Shown piece after piece: positions 33,725-44,949 of a stretch of 64,000 bases of DNA; within the stretch, counting starts at the first letter, position 1; every line of letters starts with the position of its first letter. Source of the DNA: Polytrichum commune (lineage: Eukaryota > Streptophyta > Polytrichopsida > Polytrichales > Polytrichaceae); the NCBI GenBank assembly GCA_950295325.1, contig OX485805.1, forward strand, positions 22,679,501-22,743,500, in the 5' to 3' direction. Position numbers and translations under genes: made by a program. The notes below the pieces were generated by a model. That model saw only the letters and a list, made by a program, of their open reading frames with translations, had not been told where the DNA came from and made no database searches.

Positions 33725-36555
33725 TGCCTCAGTCACATGGAGCCTCCCCATTGATATGATAGATTTGTGAGATTTAAGATTCTTATATATAAATTTTAGT
33801 GTTGCGGAAGCGCCACTAGCTTATCATAATAATACACAGTCATGTGGTTAATTTGTGCAAGTTTGGGAACAATCACAATACATTTGCAATATGAATATAT
33901 ATATATATATACATTATTTTTTTACCGCCCCATAGCACAGCTTTGGCATCCGTGGTGTAATAAACCGCCATTTGCCTTTAAAATTGAGTCATCTACTTGT
34001 ATGCTAGTTGGTATAGCATGCAAACTTTGTGCTCCCTCGTCTAGGAATAGCACTTCATTTCTACCTAACATGGTTAGGTTGTGATATGGGAAAAATCATT
34101 TAAAAAAATGCAAGGCGGCGTTGACATAGTGTGATGAGTATTGCATTCCTTCACTTTGAGAGTGGCACTATGGCTTGCCATGCAAACATAATATGTCAAA
34201 GAAATTGAGCATTATTTAATTGCATGTCCGCTTTTGCATGAAAAATGGATATCTCTAAATGGTATACCTAAGTGCATAATATGTAGATAGAATCAAATCT
34301 ATTACCATTTCATGTGCTACATTACACCTAATTGAAGACAATTATGGTAGAATGTATGATAAAGGCTCTTCAAGTGAAGTTACACCGTTCTAAACACTCT
34401 TAAATTCAATGTGTGTTATTATGGCTAGAAAAACTTTTGTGAATTATCATATATCCGGTGGACTATGATAATCATTTTTTGACGGTCATGGAAGCTTTCC
34501 AAATGGTGCTAAAACACCCACTATTGAAGACTTTCCGTGCTCCTAGTTAGTTAGGTGGCCACATGACCCATTACTCACATGGCATTTTTCATCACAATTG
34601 CACAATAATGGCATCAAAGCGCACAATTTTGGGTGTCAATGCCCATTTTTAATTTCCAAAGTTTATTGGTCGTAATTTGTCAATCATCATCATCACCCAC
34701 TCCCCCGAATTTATACATTCTCGTAAACTTCATGTGTGTGTGTGTGTCCTCTTTAGCCAATGCGTACTTCACAATGCCATTTTGGTGGATGGCCATGTGA
34801 CATCGAGTTTTTTGATGGGAACATTTTTTTGGAAAATTATTGTCACTCTCCCATTCTTAAATCATAGCACCCCACATCGCAATGTAGTGTACATTGTCAT
34901 GCATTATTGCAATATGTATTGATTGGATTATCTCATTTTAATATATATATATTAGTTCATTGGCTACTCCAATGTTGTACGCAATAATGCACAAGTGACG
35001 TTTCCACTTCATGGCTTTCACCCACCATCAAATATTTTACTTTGTTTTCATTAAAAATAAATTGAGTTTTACCCTTAACTTTGTATTTACTTAGCTTTGT
35101 GTACTTTTTCATAAACAAAAATTTCTTCTCATATGTAGCAAGACCCATCCAGACCAAAGTTGGTCAAACACATGTCTAAAAAAATCAACACAATAGCTAC
35201 CAAAACAATTGACAGATAAATATTATAAGATGGCACGATATGTACCCAAAAAAAGATGTAATTCAAGGTTATAGAATACAATTGAATAAATGTGTTGTGG
35301 GAATTAGTGAGCATTTCATCCATATATAGATGGTGGAGTGGTTCATGTAGAAAACCTCATGCCACGAGCATTTACAAGGCCCTTCAATATCATGAAAGGA
35401 TGAAGATAAATTGACACCCAACATGTCTATATCATTCCTATTAAGGAGAGTGCACACAACAACATGGGGCAAACTTCCAATTCTATCTCTCGTACAATCT
35501 AAAATCTTCATCAACTGTGAACCACTCGAAGTGGGAGGGAATAAACACGTAATAACATAAAATTGAGATGTATTCCTTGCCTATGTTGAACATTAGCTTA
35601 TGCCAAAACTTAGAAGAAATGGCGCGCATCATACCCCATGACATTGTCACTGTATGGATCATATCTAAAGGACCCCCCCCCCCCATATAGTATTGTAGAC
35701 GACAAAGATAGGTGAGTGCAGGGGTGTAAAGACAATAAACGGAAGTGAACTAGGGTAGGGAAAATCAACTTCAAGATACTAGAGATGAGTCACAAATGCA
35801 TGCAAATAAACACAATGGAATGGTATGGCACATGTTGGTAAATATTGCATAAAATATAGTTAGTGTTGTTATTTCCTATCGCGAGCTCCCACACGAATGA
35901 TTTATTTGTAATGAGTGTGGGGTCTAGAGCCACAATTGTGACCACAAAACATGTCCGCATATTCCCTCATCCAAAAGCCATCTCACTGTAGCTTAGATAG
36001 TAGTGGTTGACATCTCTACAAATTATATGCAACACTAGGCAATGAGGTTCAAATCAAACATGAAGGATGGATGAATACATATGCAACCAATGCAACAAAA
36101 TTTACCAATACATTTTATTAGGTTTCCATAATCAAATGGCATGCTTTTAACAATTGTGGTTCGGTCTAACTTCCACAAAGGTACGCGAGTAGGCTCCGGA
36201 AAATTAGGGGCTTGGTGGAGCACTGTGGGACTCCAAATTGAACCCACAAATGAAGACCCAAAAACAAAAAGAAAGAAAAAAAGAGTTTGCATGTTTGAGA
36301 AGACGTGAAGAAATGCTTTTGAAATTGGATTGTGATTCAAATCATTGGACGTGGGAAGCCCGTCTCGCACTTTGTTTCATAACAATAAAGTGCATCAAGG
36401 ACATACTAGAGTAATCTAGAATCATTTGGATTAAGGAAGGATCAGGTAATTTAAAAAAAATCATATATGCATGTATGTATTGTCCACCATGGGGCCCTCT
36501 TCTTCACAATATGTCTCTTTCATAATGTTATAACTATTCGGACATACACCGAAAC
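33725..36555. other. Intergenic, no gene recognised
   Basis: (TA)n at about 33,893-33,911, (TG)n near 34,733-34,746, a C14 run near 35,674-35,687. Several 60-110 codon minus-strand ORFs between 34,957 and 36,370 show no recognisable domain; some may be transposon debris. Confidence 0.4.
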
Positions 36556-36559
36556 ACCA

Positions 36560-36965
36560 CACACTATTCTCAGGCCCTTGCCACACCACCGGCAACTTCC
36601 ATGAACCGGTGGCCCTAATTGGCCGAGCAGCCTTGCCGCTTACCACATAGGTGGCATTATGAGGGGAGGCGTGATGACATGTCCAAGAATTTAGGCCATC
36701 GGAACTACCAGGGGATTCCCACCGGAAACCCATGGAATCCGGTGGTGGTCACCCCCTGGCCCACCAAGACCGTCCTCTCCCGCGCTCTCCCGCCCTCTCT
36801 CGCCGAATCTCCGTGCCTAGTCGTCGTCAATGATGAGGAACTTCCTGCCGCTCGTGTGGTGGCTCTAGCGAGATTTTGGTGAAGTGGCTATAGCGAGCCT
36901 ACATGTTTTCCTAGCCTGCACGGCGAAATTGCCTACCGGCCGTCTGGTAAGGGCCTCATCTCCAT
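36560..36965 (+). other. GC-rich island with an 87-codon ORF, unrecognised
   Basis: This stretch is clearly more GC-rich than its flanks and has an open frame at 36619-36882 (start MAEQPCRLPHR, end AARVVALARFW) rich in Pro, Leu and Ala. The composition suggests a captured coding fragment or a retroelement gag-like piece, but I recognise no motif. Confidence 0.25.
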
Positions 36966-37165
36966 CCACACTAATTAAGTTGAACAATGAGTTCGCAAAA
37001 TCATCACACAAGGCAAGGACCAAGGACGTAAGAATATAAGATTTGTTAAGTCAAATTGCACATGGAATACTCGCCTAGGGACAACAAGAGTATGTGGCAC
37101 ATTGACATCAATTCCTAGCTCTCCTTGAGTAGATTGATGTCTATCAGTAGTTATAGTATCAAACA

Positions 37166-37872
37166 CATGAGACCAGGGCTGATTTTTCACAAAGTTTTTG
37201 CCTGCCCACGTCCAAAAACCTTGAATTGAAAGGCAAAAAAAATTGCAACCCGTCCCAAAACCAGTAATTTTCTAAACCAACCCGTCCATGGAAAGGTTAA
37301 AGAAAAAACAACCCATCCTAAAACCGGTTTGAAAATGAAAATACCCGTCCCGCAAGAGGTATAAATAAGTCTCTTACAATGTTGGTAAAAAATTAGAAAA
37401 AGAAAAAGAAAAAAAGAAAAAAAACTTAAAGATGTCGACATGTGACTGGTTGCACTTGGAAACAATAGGATCTTGACAAATTATGCCTTCAATGTTTGTC
37501 AGTTATATGTCGTTTGTTGTCGATTCTCATCTTTCCAGTACACCCCATTTTAAATTTCGTGGTTGATGAATTAATGTATGCAGGTGAATCAAGCACTTCA
37601 AGGTTGATATTTTGATTGGGTATTAGTGGTTTGATTGCATTGTGCTTATATTTACATGCCATATATGACATAATGTGACTGATATTTGTATCATTTATTT
37701 TTTGGAAAAAATTATCAAACAAGTTGTTATTTGTAGAACCCGTCCAAAGTGAATTTGACACGTCCAAAACCGGTTCATTTTCTAAAAACCCGTCCATTAC
37801 AAATGTGTTTTTTTTATGAACATGTCCCTGGACATGTTAGGGACCTTGTGAAAAATCACCACTGCATGAGAC
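37166..37872. mobile_element. hAT-like non-autonomous element with 8-bp target duplication
   Basis: Element 37174-37864 (691 bp) is flanked by CATGAGAC at 37166-37173 and 37865-37872. Ends start CAGGGCTGATTTTTCACAA and (inverted) CAGTGGTGATTTTTCACAA. A CAG start with an 8-bp duplication is the hAT signature. The interior has repeated AACCCGTCC and ACCGGTT boxes and part of the AACCGGTT repeat (37,425-37,490). No transposase. Confidence 0.85.
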
Positions 37873-38162
37873 TATGTTGGAACCACGTCTTTATGGGATG
37901 GATGAAAAGGTTGAGTCTCATCCCATGCAACCAATTATGTGCCCCTCGTGTCCTTGAATCATCACAAAAGATCATGATCAACAAGACCATGTACGTTAGG
38001 GAACCTTGGCTATATATATTTGGCCGAGCCCTCATTTATAAATTTTTTCTTTCTTTTGCTTCACACTAGGAGCTTGTTGTGTACCAACACATCTACACGC
38101 ACCAATCACACATTGTCAACACATGTTGGCACATTTGCTAAAGACCCCAATCAACCTATTGA

Positions 38163-38483
38163 ATGAAACCCCTTTCTTTATTCCCTAAAATCTCAATTAC
38201 CGAGACAACTGAGGATCGCAACATAACCACCTCACATAAGACTCCAAAGTTAGCACAAAAAGCTTGCACCCTTCACCAATGGCATTGCAAAGCAACCTTC
38301 CAATTTTGTAAGTCGGTGCACTTGCGAAACCATGAACGCGGAGAAGGGGTTGAGTTTGAGGAATACCCGGTTTTTGAAGTTCAAGACTTCATGCAAAATC
38401 ACCGATCGCTTTTAGAGGGATCTATCTATAGATTTATATCCCAATTTAACGAAGAACAACTGAAAGATGTCAACACGTGACCT
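38163..38483 (+). repeat. Dispersed AACCGGTT repeat, copy 2 (left part)
   Basis: From about 38,330 this matches copy 1 at 8.44 kb (GTTGAGTTTGAGGAATA, TTGAAGTTCAAGACTTCATG, GATGTCAACACGTGACC). The matching right part resumes at about 38,832 (ACTTGACTTGGAAACAATAGG, CGACCGATTATG). The repeat is split by the insertion at 38,484-38,830. Confidence 0.65.
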
Positions 38484-38830
38484 CGGGGGGGGGGGGGGGG
38501 TAGTCATTGGTTGGAGTAGCAATATACGTGCGAACAAATGATAGGGTATTTTAAAAACACGGGGACAAAAATTTATAAATGGACTTGAGAGTAATACAGG
38601 GTATCAAAAATGGCATTGGACATCTTTAAAGTACTATAGGGTATGGAATAATAGGTAATTTGGAATTATAAGTAATGCAAACCATTTTTCTATTGACCCA
38701 AAGTAGAAAATTTTACAATGATAGCATGTGAAAAAAAGAAGAGAATTGAAAGTAATACCCCCCTATAAAATAGTGGTTGTTCATACCTATATCCTTAACT
38801 TTTTAACACACTGCCCCCCCCCCCCCCCCG
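38484..38830. mobile_element. Insertion with G16/C16 homopolymer terminal inverted repeats
   Basis: 347 bp beginning with C followed by exactly 16 G (38485-38500) and ending with exactly 16 C (38814-38829) followed by G, a perfect 17-bp inverted repeat. It splits the AACCGGTT repeat. The interior is AT-rich with TATAGGGTAT(G/T) and GTAATA(C/A) motifs on both sides of the centre. No ORF and no clear target duplication. Confidence 0.7.
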
Positions 38831-38904
38831 AGCACTTGACTTGGAAACAATAGGGTATCGACCGATTATGTCCAACTATCTCCCCGGACGATGTTGTTGA
38901 GAAA

Positions 38905-39340
38905 TGTGGATATTTGGGCTGAAAAATTGCTACCATTTTGTGCATGTGGTGGAAGTCCTCACTAGAACACAATCTCTTCACAAAACACTCCCGACATTTA
39001 GGGCCGCTTTACACCTAGAGGCCGGGCCAATTCCCCTTGAGGCCGATTGCATGGAATTTCAACCCCTTTTGGGTTGGAGGCCACCCTCAACTACACATTA
39101 TTATAAGATTATAATGGGGGTCAATTTTCCCACACGTAAAGGCCTTAGGGCCAAGAAGCTAGGCCGATTCAATAAATTTAGCATAATCCAACGGATCTAG
39201 CATAATCTAGCATAGAGTTGTTCATATTTCCACATACTCCAATGGATATGGTTCGCTAAAAAAATCATATTTTATTGAAAAAAACTCTCTTTATTGAAAT
39301 TTGACATTGGCCCCGAGGTACAATGTCAACTGGTGCGAAT
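38905..39340. other. Intergenic, nothing recognised
   Basis: Fragments resembling the GGCCG-rich interior of the neighbouring TIR element (39,000-39,170); no gene. Confidence 0.35.
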
Positions 39341-39342
39341 TT

Positions 39343-39935
39343 TAGGGCCGCTTCACACTATGGTTGTCCAAGTCGAGAGGCCATGGGATTGAATGTCCAA
39401 GTCGAGAGTCCAAATAGATGGGCTGAAAATAGATAGCCAATAAGATATAGGAATTGTAGCCTTCGGCCGGGCATAGTTTGAAGCCTCCAAAGGCCAAGCC
39501 CAAAGTCCAAACCTTTGGCCATGAAAGTCCCCAACTTCTCGGCTTGGATGGCCATAGTGTGAAGCCTCCAAAGGCCAAGCCCAAAGTCCAAAGGAAGAAG
39601 TGGCATCCCACTTTATTCCCATCCTAAAACGACCTCTCCAATCTAACGGCCAAGGTGTTGTTAGTTTTTTATTTTATTTTATTTATTATTATGAAAAAAA
39701 ATCAACGGCCTCTCGACCATAGTTTGGGTTTTGATTCCTATCTGACTCAAACTTCCTTTGAGAGTCCGTCGCCTTGGTCAAAAAGTATGGCCATGTAGGC
39801 ATCTTAGAGAGTGACGGCCTTTGGACTTTGGACTCTCGTGTGAAGGGTCCAGAGGCCGAATTCTTGGGTTCTTGCAATCTAATTGGTGGAAATCGACAGC
39901 CTCTCAACCTTCAGCCATAGTGTGAAGCGGCCCTT
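39343..39935. mobile_element. TIR element ending AGGGCCGCTTCACACTATGG
   Basis: About 593 bp with inverted ends AGGGCCGCTTCACACTATGG. A possible 5-bp flank repeat AATTT is present (39338-39342, 39936-39940). The interior contains a direct duplication of GAAGCCTCCAAAGGCCAAGC (about 39,480 and 39,560). A right-half relic of the same family is at 44,826-44,947. Confidence 0.75.
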
Positions 39936-40194
39936 AATTTCAAGCTTGCTCGCATTGAAACTCAACCACACACTTGGATGCAAGACTTAGAGGAGGCATA
40001 AAACCTCATGTTGCATCATAACCAATGATCAACATTAGGCTAATGGGCTCACATTCACGCTGGTACCTAGATATGGGTGTTACTTTTTATTTTATTTATG
40101 CAAGACTGCTCTCGACATTTTTGCAATCTACCTTCGTTTGTGCACATTGATGCTAGTTTGTAATTAGATCACTTGGCACGTTTTGTAGAGTTCA

Positions 40195-40410
40195 ACAATG
40201 TTCGGGGAGAATTTTGGGCATAATCGGTGAAGATCCTTGTGATTCCAAGTCCAGTCGGTTACATGTTGACATCTTCCGGTTTTTCTTTACTAAATCGATA
40301 ACTCTCTAGATTCCTTTAAAAATGGCTGGTAATTTCCTGACGTCTTGAACTTCAACAGGTTGTTTTTGCAAAATTCCACCAGTTCATTTGTAACTTCAAT
40401 TGTTTTGTCT
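40195..40410 (-). repeat. Dispersed AACCGGTT repeat, copy 3
   Basis: Minus-strand copy: GGGCATAATCGGTGAAGATC, CCGGTTTTTCTTTACTAAA, TAGATTCCTTTAAAAATGGC, CTTGAACTTCAACAGGTTG. It is missing some CCGG boxes through C-to-T change. Confidence 0.55.
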
Positions 40411-40494
40411 AATTAGTGTGGGCTACCATTCAGAGTTACGCATTGCTATAACATTTTACTGAGAGTATTATTTATCTATTTATTCAAATAACAT

Positions 40495-40882
40495 AAGTAG
40501 GCTAAATATGATATTTGGAGTCATATGATATTTTCTGTCATTATGGTAACTTTTTGGATGACACTTCTTTATGAATAAGTGAACAAATACTATCATGGAT
40601 GATAAATGAGTTCATCCATCGGCCAAAACCCTACCTTCTCTTGTCAGCAACTTGTGATGAAACATTGTCATGGATCAATGAAATTTGGATGAAAATCACA
40701 TGGTAAATGACAGTAATTGCAACACTGTAAATACACAATACCCCCAAAAACATACAAGGAATGACAAATAAGGTTGGTTGACATTTAGTATTGGTGGCAC
40801 TACACCGTGGTTTACAATTAGTATCGAGCGAGACAATTAGAATTGGTGACACTAAACATCACAATTAGTGTAGTTAGTATGC
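40495..40882. mobile_element. MITE of the CACTAAATA family, copy 4
   Basis: Interior nearly the same as copy 3 (GGTAACTTTTTGGATGACAC, GGCCAAAACCCTACCTTCTC, TAGTATCGAGCGAGACAATT). Both ends are partly degraded (GGCTAAATATGATATTTGGAG; CACTAAACATCACAATTAGTG). Confidence 0.75.
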
Positions 40883-40889
40883 ACAATGA

Positions 40890-41810
40890 AGAATATGGTA
40901 TAATGTAGTTCGTAAAAAAAACGGTAACGTCGGTTGAATGTTAAAGGAACACATAACTCCAAATAATAACCCACACTAATTAGACAAAATAGTGTAGTTG
41001 TCGGTTGTCCCGTTCATTATAGTTCAACTATTTCAGGATATACTTGCAATGCGAATGAGCTGAGGTTATTTAGGTATGAGGTAGGGCTTTTCAAAAATCA
41101 TAGGGACAAGGCTCTAGATTTTCCAAAAGTCTACACATGAAGGGACTTCTAGTGCTTCAAATGTAAGAGGGAATTTGGCGCCTAAATGGACAAGTGTATT
41201 CCACACCGTTAAAAGTGCTTTGTCCCTCATGTAATAAATGTCTTGGCATAAATATGCCCATGTTATGGCACTAAAGTCCATCGTAATGTTTTACGTTTCT
41301 CAAAATTTTGCGTTTAAGATATATTTAAGTAAACATTGACATAATTTCAAAATATGGATTTTTTTGGGTTGTTTCACTTCTATGGACATATCCATTAATA
41401 CACTTCTAATACATCAAATATGTGGAGATGTGTGGATCCATTGCGAGTGTTTGAATGTTATGCTAAAATATGATAAAGAGCATCAAATATCCTATTTTTT
41501 TATGTTGACTATATTTGGATAAATGTTGAATGTTGAAAATACAATTAAAACATCTACTATAATATGAGTATAATCAACAATGCACATTCTAGTGAAGGAT
41601 CTTATCATACAATTCTATCATAATAACTTATGATAGGATTCCACATGCTAAAATTTTGAACTTGGATTTGGTCCAATTTCTCTTCTATATCAGATAATTA
41701 TTATTTTTCCTCATTTGAATCTCATAGATGAGAATGGGCGGTAATTTGTATACGGCATGATAGGAAATACATTTTTACATGGAAATAGCAACTTCCCAAG
41801 GTGTAGTCAC
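40890..41810. other. Intergenic, nothing recognised
   Basis: AT-rich with no ORF above background, no repeat recognised. Confidence 0.4.
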
Positions 41811-41831
41811 ATGTATGTAAGGTAGAAGGTG

Positions 41832-42095
41832 CTAAAACAAGGCCGGGGATTCGTGGCACTCACTAAAAATCATCCGTGCGGATGAAAAAAACACATGAAT
41901 CATCTAAATGGCTATTTTTGGGCAATTTGATTCCGGAAATAGAGTCAAAGGCCCCGAATTAGTCTAGTGATGTCACATTCGAATGAATCGGCCCTCAACC
42001 CCATAGGGGGGCTTTTTTTATTGGAGCCACTTCATCCACGATATCTTGGATGGATGATTTTTAGTGAGTGCCACGAATCCCCAGCCCTAAAACAA
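41832..42095. mobile_element. Mutator-like MITE with 9-bp target duplication
   Basis: Element 41841-42086 (246 bp) is flanked by CTAAAACAA at 41832-41840 and 42087-42095. TIRs of about 35 bp with one mismatch near the start (GGCCGGGGATTCGTGGCACT and GGCTGGGGATTCGTGGCACT). A 9-bp duplication with long TIRs is the MULE signature. It inserted into the left arm of the larger inverted repeat. Confidence 0.9.
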
Positions 42096-43440
42096 ACACC
42101 CCATCCAAAACCAATACCTACAATACAAGCGCCTCCCAATTGCCCAATGAACCGTTCCCCATGATGCAGGGAATGCCCGGGCCCATGAAGTGATAATTTT
42201 ATGTGCCATTACTAGCACCACCTCATAGCAACCTTCATTACCTTCATGTAGGGTAGGTAATAGGCTCCACTTTATCTCGGATCGGTTGAAAGGGGGGGGG
42301 GGGGTTCTAGCAGTTCTATTCACAAAGCCATGAAGGTAAGCCAACACTTTAAGCTATTGCACATACATATGGCTATGTGGTTGATTTAAAAAAAAATCCA
42401 TATTAGCCTCTAGGCTAAATGTAGGTATAAATAAGAATTAAATTTTTTTTTAGCCTCAATTGAATATTTGATGAATATTCAAAGTCAAATCCACTAGCTT
42501 CCTTGTACCTATCTTTAGCATGTGTGTATGATGACCTTGCATATGATGAGGACCCCCACCTTCATTGCCTAGAACCAACATAACATAGTTGGGTACTGGA
42601 CCCAAGCTAGAATAGAGCCCAACTAGTAACAATACGCAAAGCACATGGCCACCTCCATGATCCCACGTAGTTGGCTTAGAAAATTGTCACCTTGCATCAT
42701 GGGTACCAACCCCCTTAATGTCTAGAACCGACCCCCTTTGTGCTTTGTGGGCCTACCTCCTTGGCTTTGTAAATAGAGTGGCTACCCCCCCCCCCCCCCT
42801 GTGTGTAAAAAATGGTTAGAATAGGCATTGACAAGCCACCTTAAACCCTAAACCCTAAACCCACCCTCAACCAACCTGAGACATAGTGGAGGTCACAATG
42901 AGGTGGCGCCACTAATGACACCCAAAACCAGGACTCCATGGGCCCAGACACTCCTACATGTATGCATAAGGGTTCAAGATACAGAGTGTTGCCAACTAGG
43001 AGGCATTCGTAGGTGTTGGTTTTGGGTGGGGTGTTGGTTTTAGCACCTTGCCTTAGGCCCACAATGCACACAGGGGGTCGGTACCTAGGATGCAAGGTGA
43101 CGGTTTTGTGAGCGAACTAGGTGGGATCATGAAGGTGGCCATGTGGCTTTGCACACTCTTACTAGTTGGGTTTTGATCTAGGTTGGGTCTAATACCCAAT
43201 TATGTTTGGTTGGTTCTAGGCAATGAAGTTGGGGGTCCTCAACATATGCAAGACTGTCATACATGGGGCCTAGAAAACGGTTTAAGGAAGCTAGTGGTTT
43301 GACTTTGAATATTCAACTGAGGCTTAATTTGTGTTTAATACCTAAGTTTAGCCCAAAGGCTAATATGACAATTTTTAAAATATCAACCATATAGCCATGT
43401 GTATGTGCAATAGCTTAAAGTGTTGGTTTAAGCACCCTCT
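42096..43440. repeat. Large imperfect inverted repeat with telomere-type motif in the loop
   Basis: Arms at about 42,320-42,800 and 43,005-43,440 are reverse complements. Shared blocks: GCAATAGCTTAAAGTGTTGG, TGACTTTGAATATTCA, AAGCTAGTGG, GGTTCTAGGCAATGAAG, GTGGGATCATG(A/G)AGGTGGCC, CACCTTGCATC. The loop contains three tandem CCCTAAA units (42,842-42,862). The outer sequence near 41,820 also matches the inner right arm, so the structure is rearranged. C16-like and G12-like runs sit in the left half (42,786-42,802; 42,292-42,304). Confidence 0.65.
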
Positions 43441-43444
43441 ACCT

Positions 43445-43920
43445 TACATAAAGGCGGGAGGTTTCCGTTGCTTTGCTCACAAGTGCAAGAAGTTGGGTAT
43501 CTAGCGGTGCAGAGTTTTATAAGAAGTGTGTTTTTGGGGGGACAAAATCGTTTATGGTACTTAATGTTGATTATCATTCATGCTACATAGTTTAATAGTA
43601 CTTCACTACTAATACTGCTTTTGGAAAATATAAAGAAATGGGCAGCGTGAAAATTCGGATGCATATATACAAGACTCTATGTGGTACATTTCTATTGTAC
43701 AAAAAACGTAACATTACTACATTACTACAATATTAGTGAAATTAAATACCCTTAAATAGAGTACCATGAGGGATAGTGAAACAAATGTGAAACAACTCGA
43801 GGTAGAGAGGCTACAATGGACACTCTCAACAATGTGGCATGATCCCATGCCCCTCATGAAAAATCATGAAAACAATGTTTTGAAGTCATGAAGTTGTTCA
43901 AGCTAACGTGGTTTGTGTAC
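43445..43920. other. Intergenic, nothing recognised
   Basis: No gene, RNA gene or repeat recognised. Confidence 0.4.
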
Positions 43921-43924
43921 AAAT

Positions 43925-44292
43925 TAATAGGGGTTGCTTTAGACTATAGTGAAGAAGTGCACCAATCGATCAAGGATTTCAACCCTACACAAGGTTATTT
44001 GAGGTAATAGTTGGTATGGCAGACAAGATGGAAAAACAATTTAAAATCTCATGTTTCTTGGGCAACTCAAGAAACTTGACCTCCAAAGAACCCCCTTAGT
44101 AAAAAAAAAAAAATTGTTGCCATGTTGGTAGCCATGTCATTTTGACATCAATGCTTGAAGTTCTCCAACGAAGAAGTCTTGGCTGTAGTGTAAACCCATG
44201 CCAATGAAGAACCCATTTTGTAGCCAACCATATTGGTCCATTCCCCAAAAATTCTTGACCGGTGCACTTCTTCACCGTAGTCTAAACTAGAC
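43925..44292. mobile_element. TIR element ending GTTTAGACTATAGTGAAGAAG
   Basis: Left end TTTAGACTATAGTGAAGAAG followed by TGCACCAATC; the right end is its inverted copy (CACTTCTTCACCGTAGTCTA). A longer relative with the same ends spans 58,861-59,880. No ORF, no clear target duplication. Confidence 0.65.
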
Positions 44293-44825
44293 CCAAGTAT
44301 AGTTCCAATTTCACGAGTTGGAATTATGTGAGGGGGTGGGGGTTGGTTTCATATTTTGTAAGTCATAGTAGACCCAAGTCGGCATAAAAGTTAGGTCAAA
44401 GGAGTTAGGTAGTGGGCCTAGGAGAGACTTGTGTACGTGGTCCAAAATTCCACTAAGCTAACCCACATAGTCACTTGGGATGTGCTTTATGGCTCACCTT
44501 GTGACTTTGGGGTTTCTTGAACTATAATCAAATGGATTACAAAGCTTCACATGTAGAGAAAGAAAAAGAAAAAAGGAATGTCCATGGGTTTTTATATTGA
44601 CATGCAATGTCTGTTCACCGCCTCTTATTCATGCCCGTGTGGACTTGGGGAGTGGAGGTGGCCTAGTGCCTATGTTCAGTAAGTGGACGGATGATTAGTT
44701 TGATAGTTTGATAGGTCGTTGCATTTTAATTCTAAGGTGGTGGGAAGTGTGATTAATCCAGTGCGATTGGGGCTTGTTCATTTCTTTCCAAGTTTCATTT
44801 TCTTCAAGACATTTTCTTCAGCGAT

Positions 44826-44947
44826 GGCTTTTGGACTTTGGACTCTAGAGTGAAGGGTTGAGAGGCCGAATTTCTGGTTTCTTGCAACATGATTGCTGGA
44901 AATCGATAGCCTCTCTACCTTCAGCCATAGTGTGAAGTGGCCCTAAG
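44826..44947. mobile_element. Right-half relic of the AGGGCCGCTTCACAC element
   Basis: Matches 39,815-39,935 (TGGCTTTTGGACTTTGGACT, GAGAGGCCGAATT, CAGCCATAGTGTGAAGTGGC). The left half is absent. Confidence 0.7.
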
Positions 44948-44949
44948 TA

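Noticed and set aside
36619-36882. 87-codon GC-rich ORF as a gene
   Set aside because: No recognisable motif or splice context; kept only as a low-confidence island.
42842-42862. Chromosome end (telomere)
   Set aside because: Only three CCCTAAA units inside an inverted repeat with sequence on both sides.
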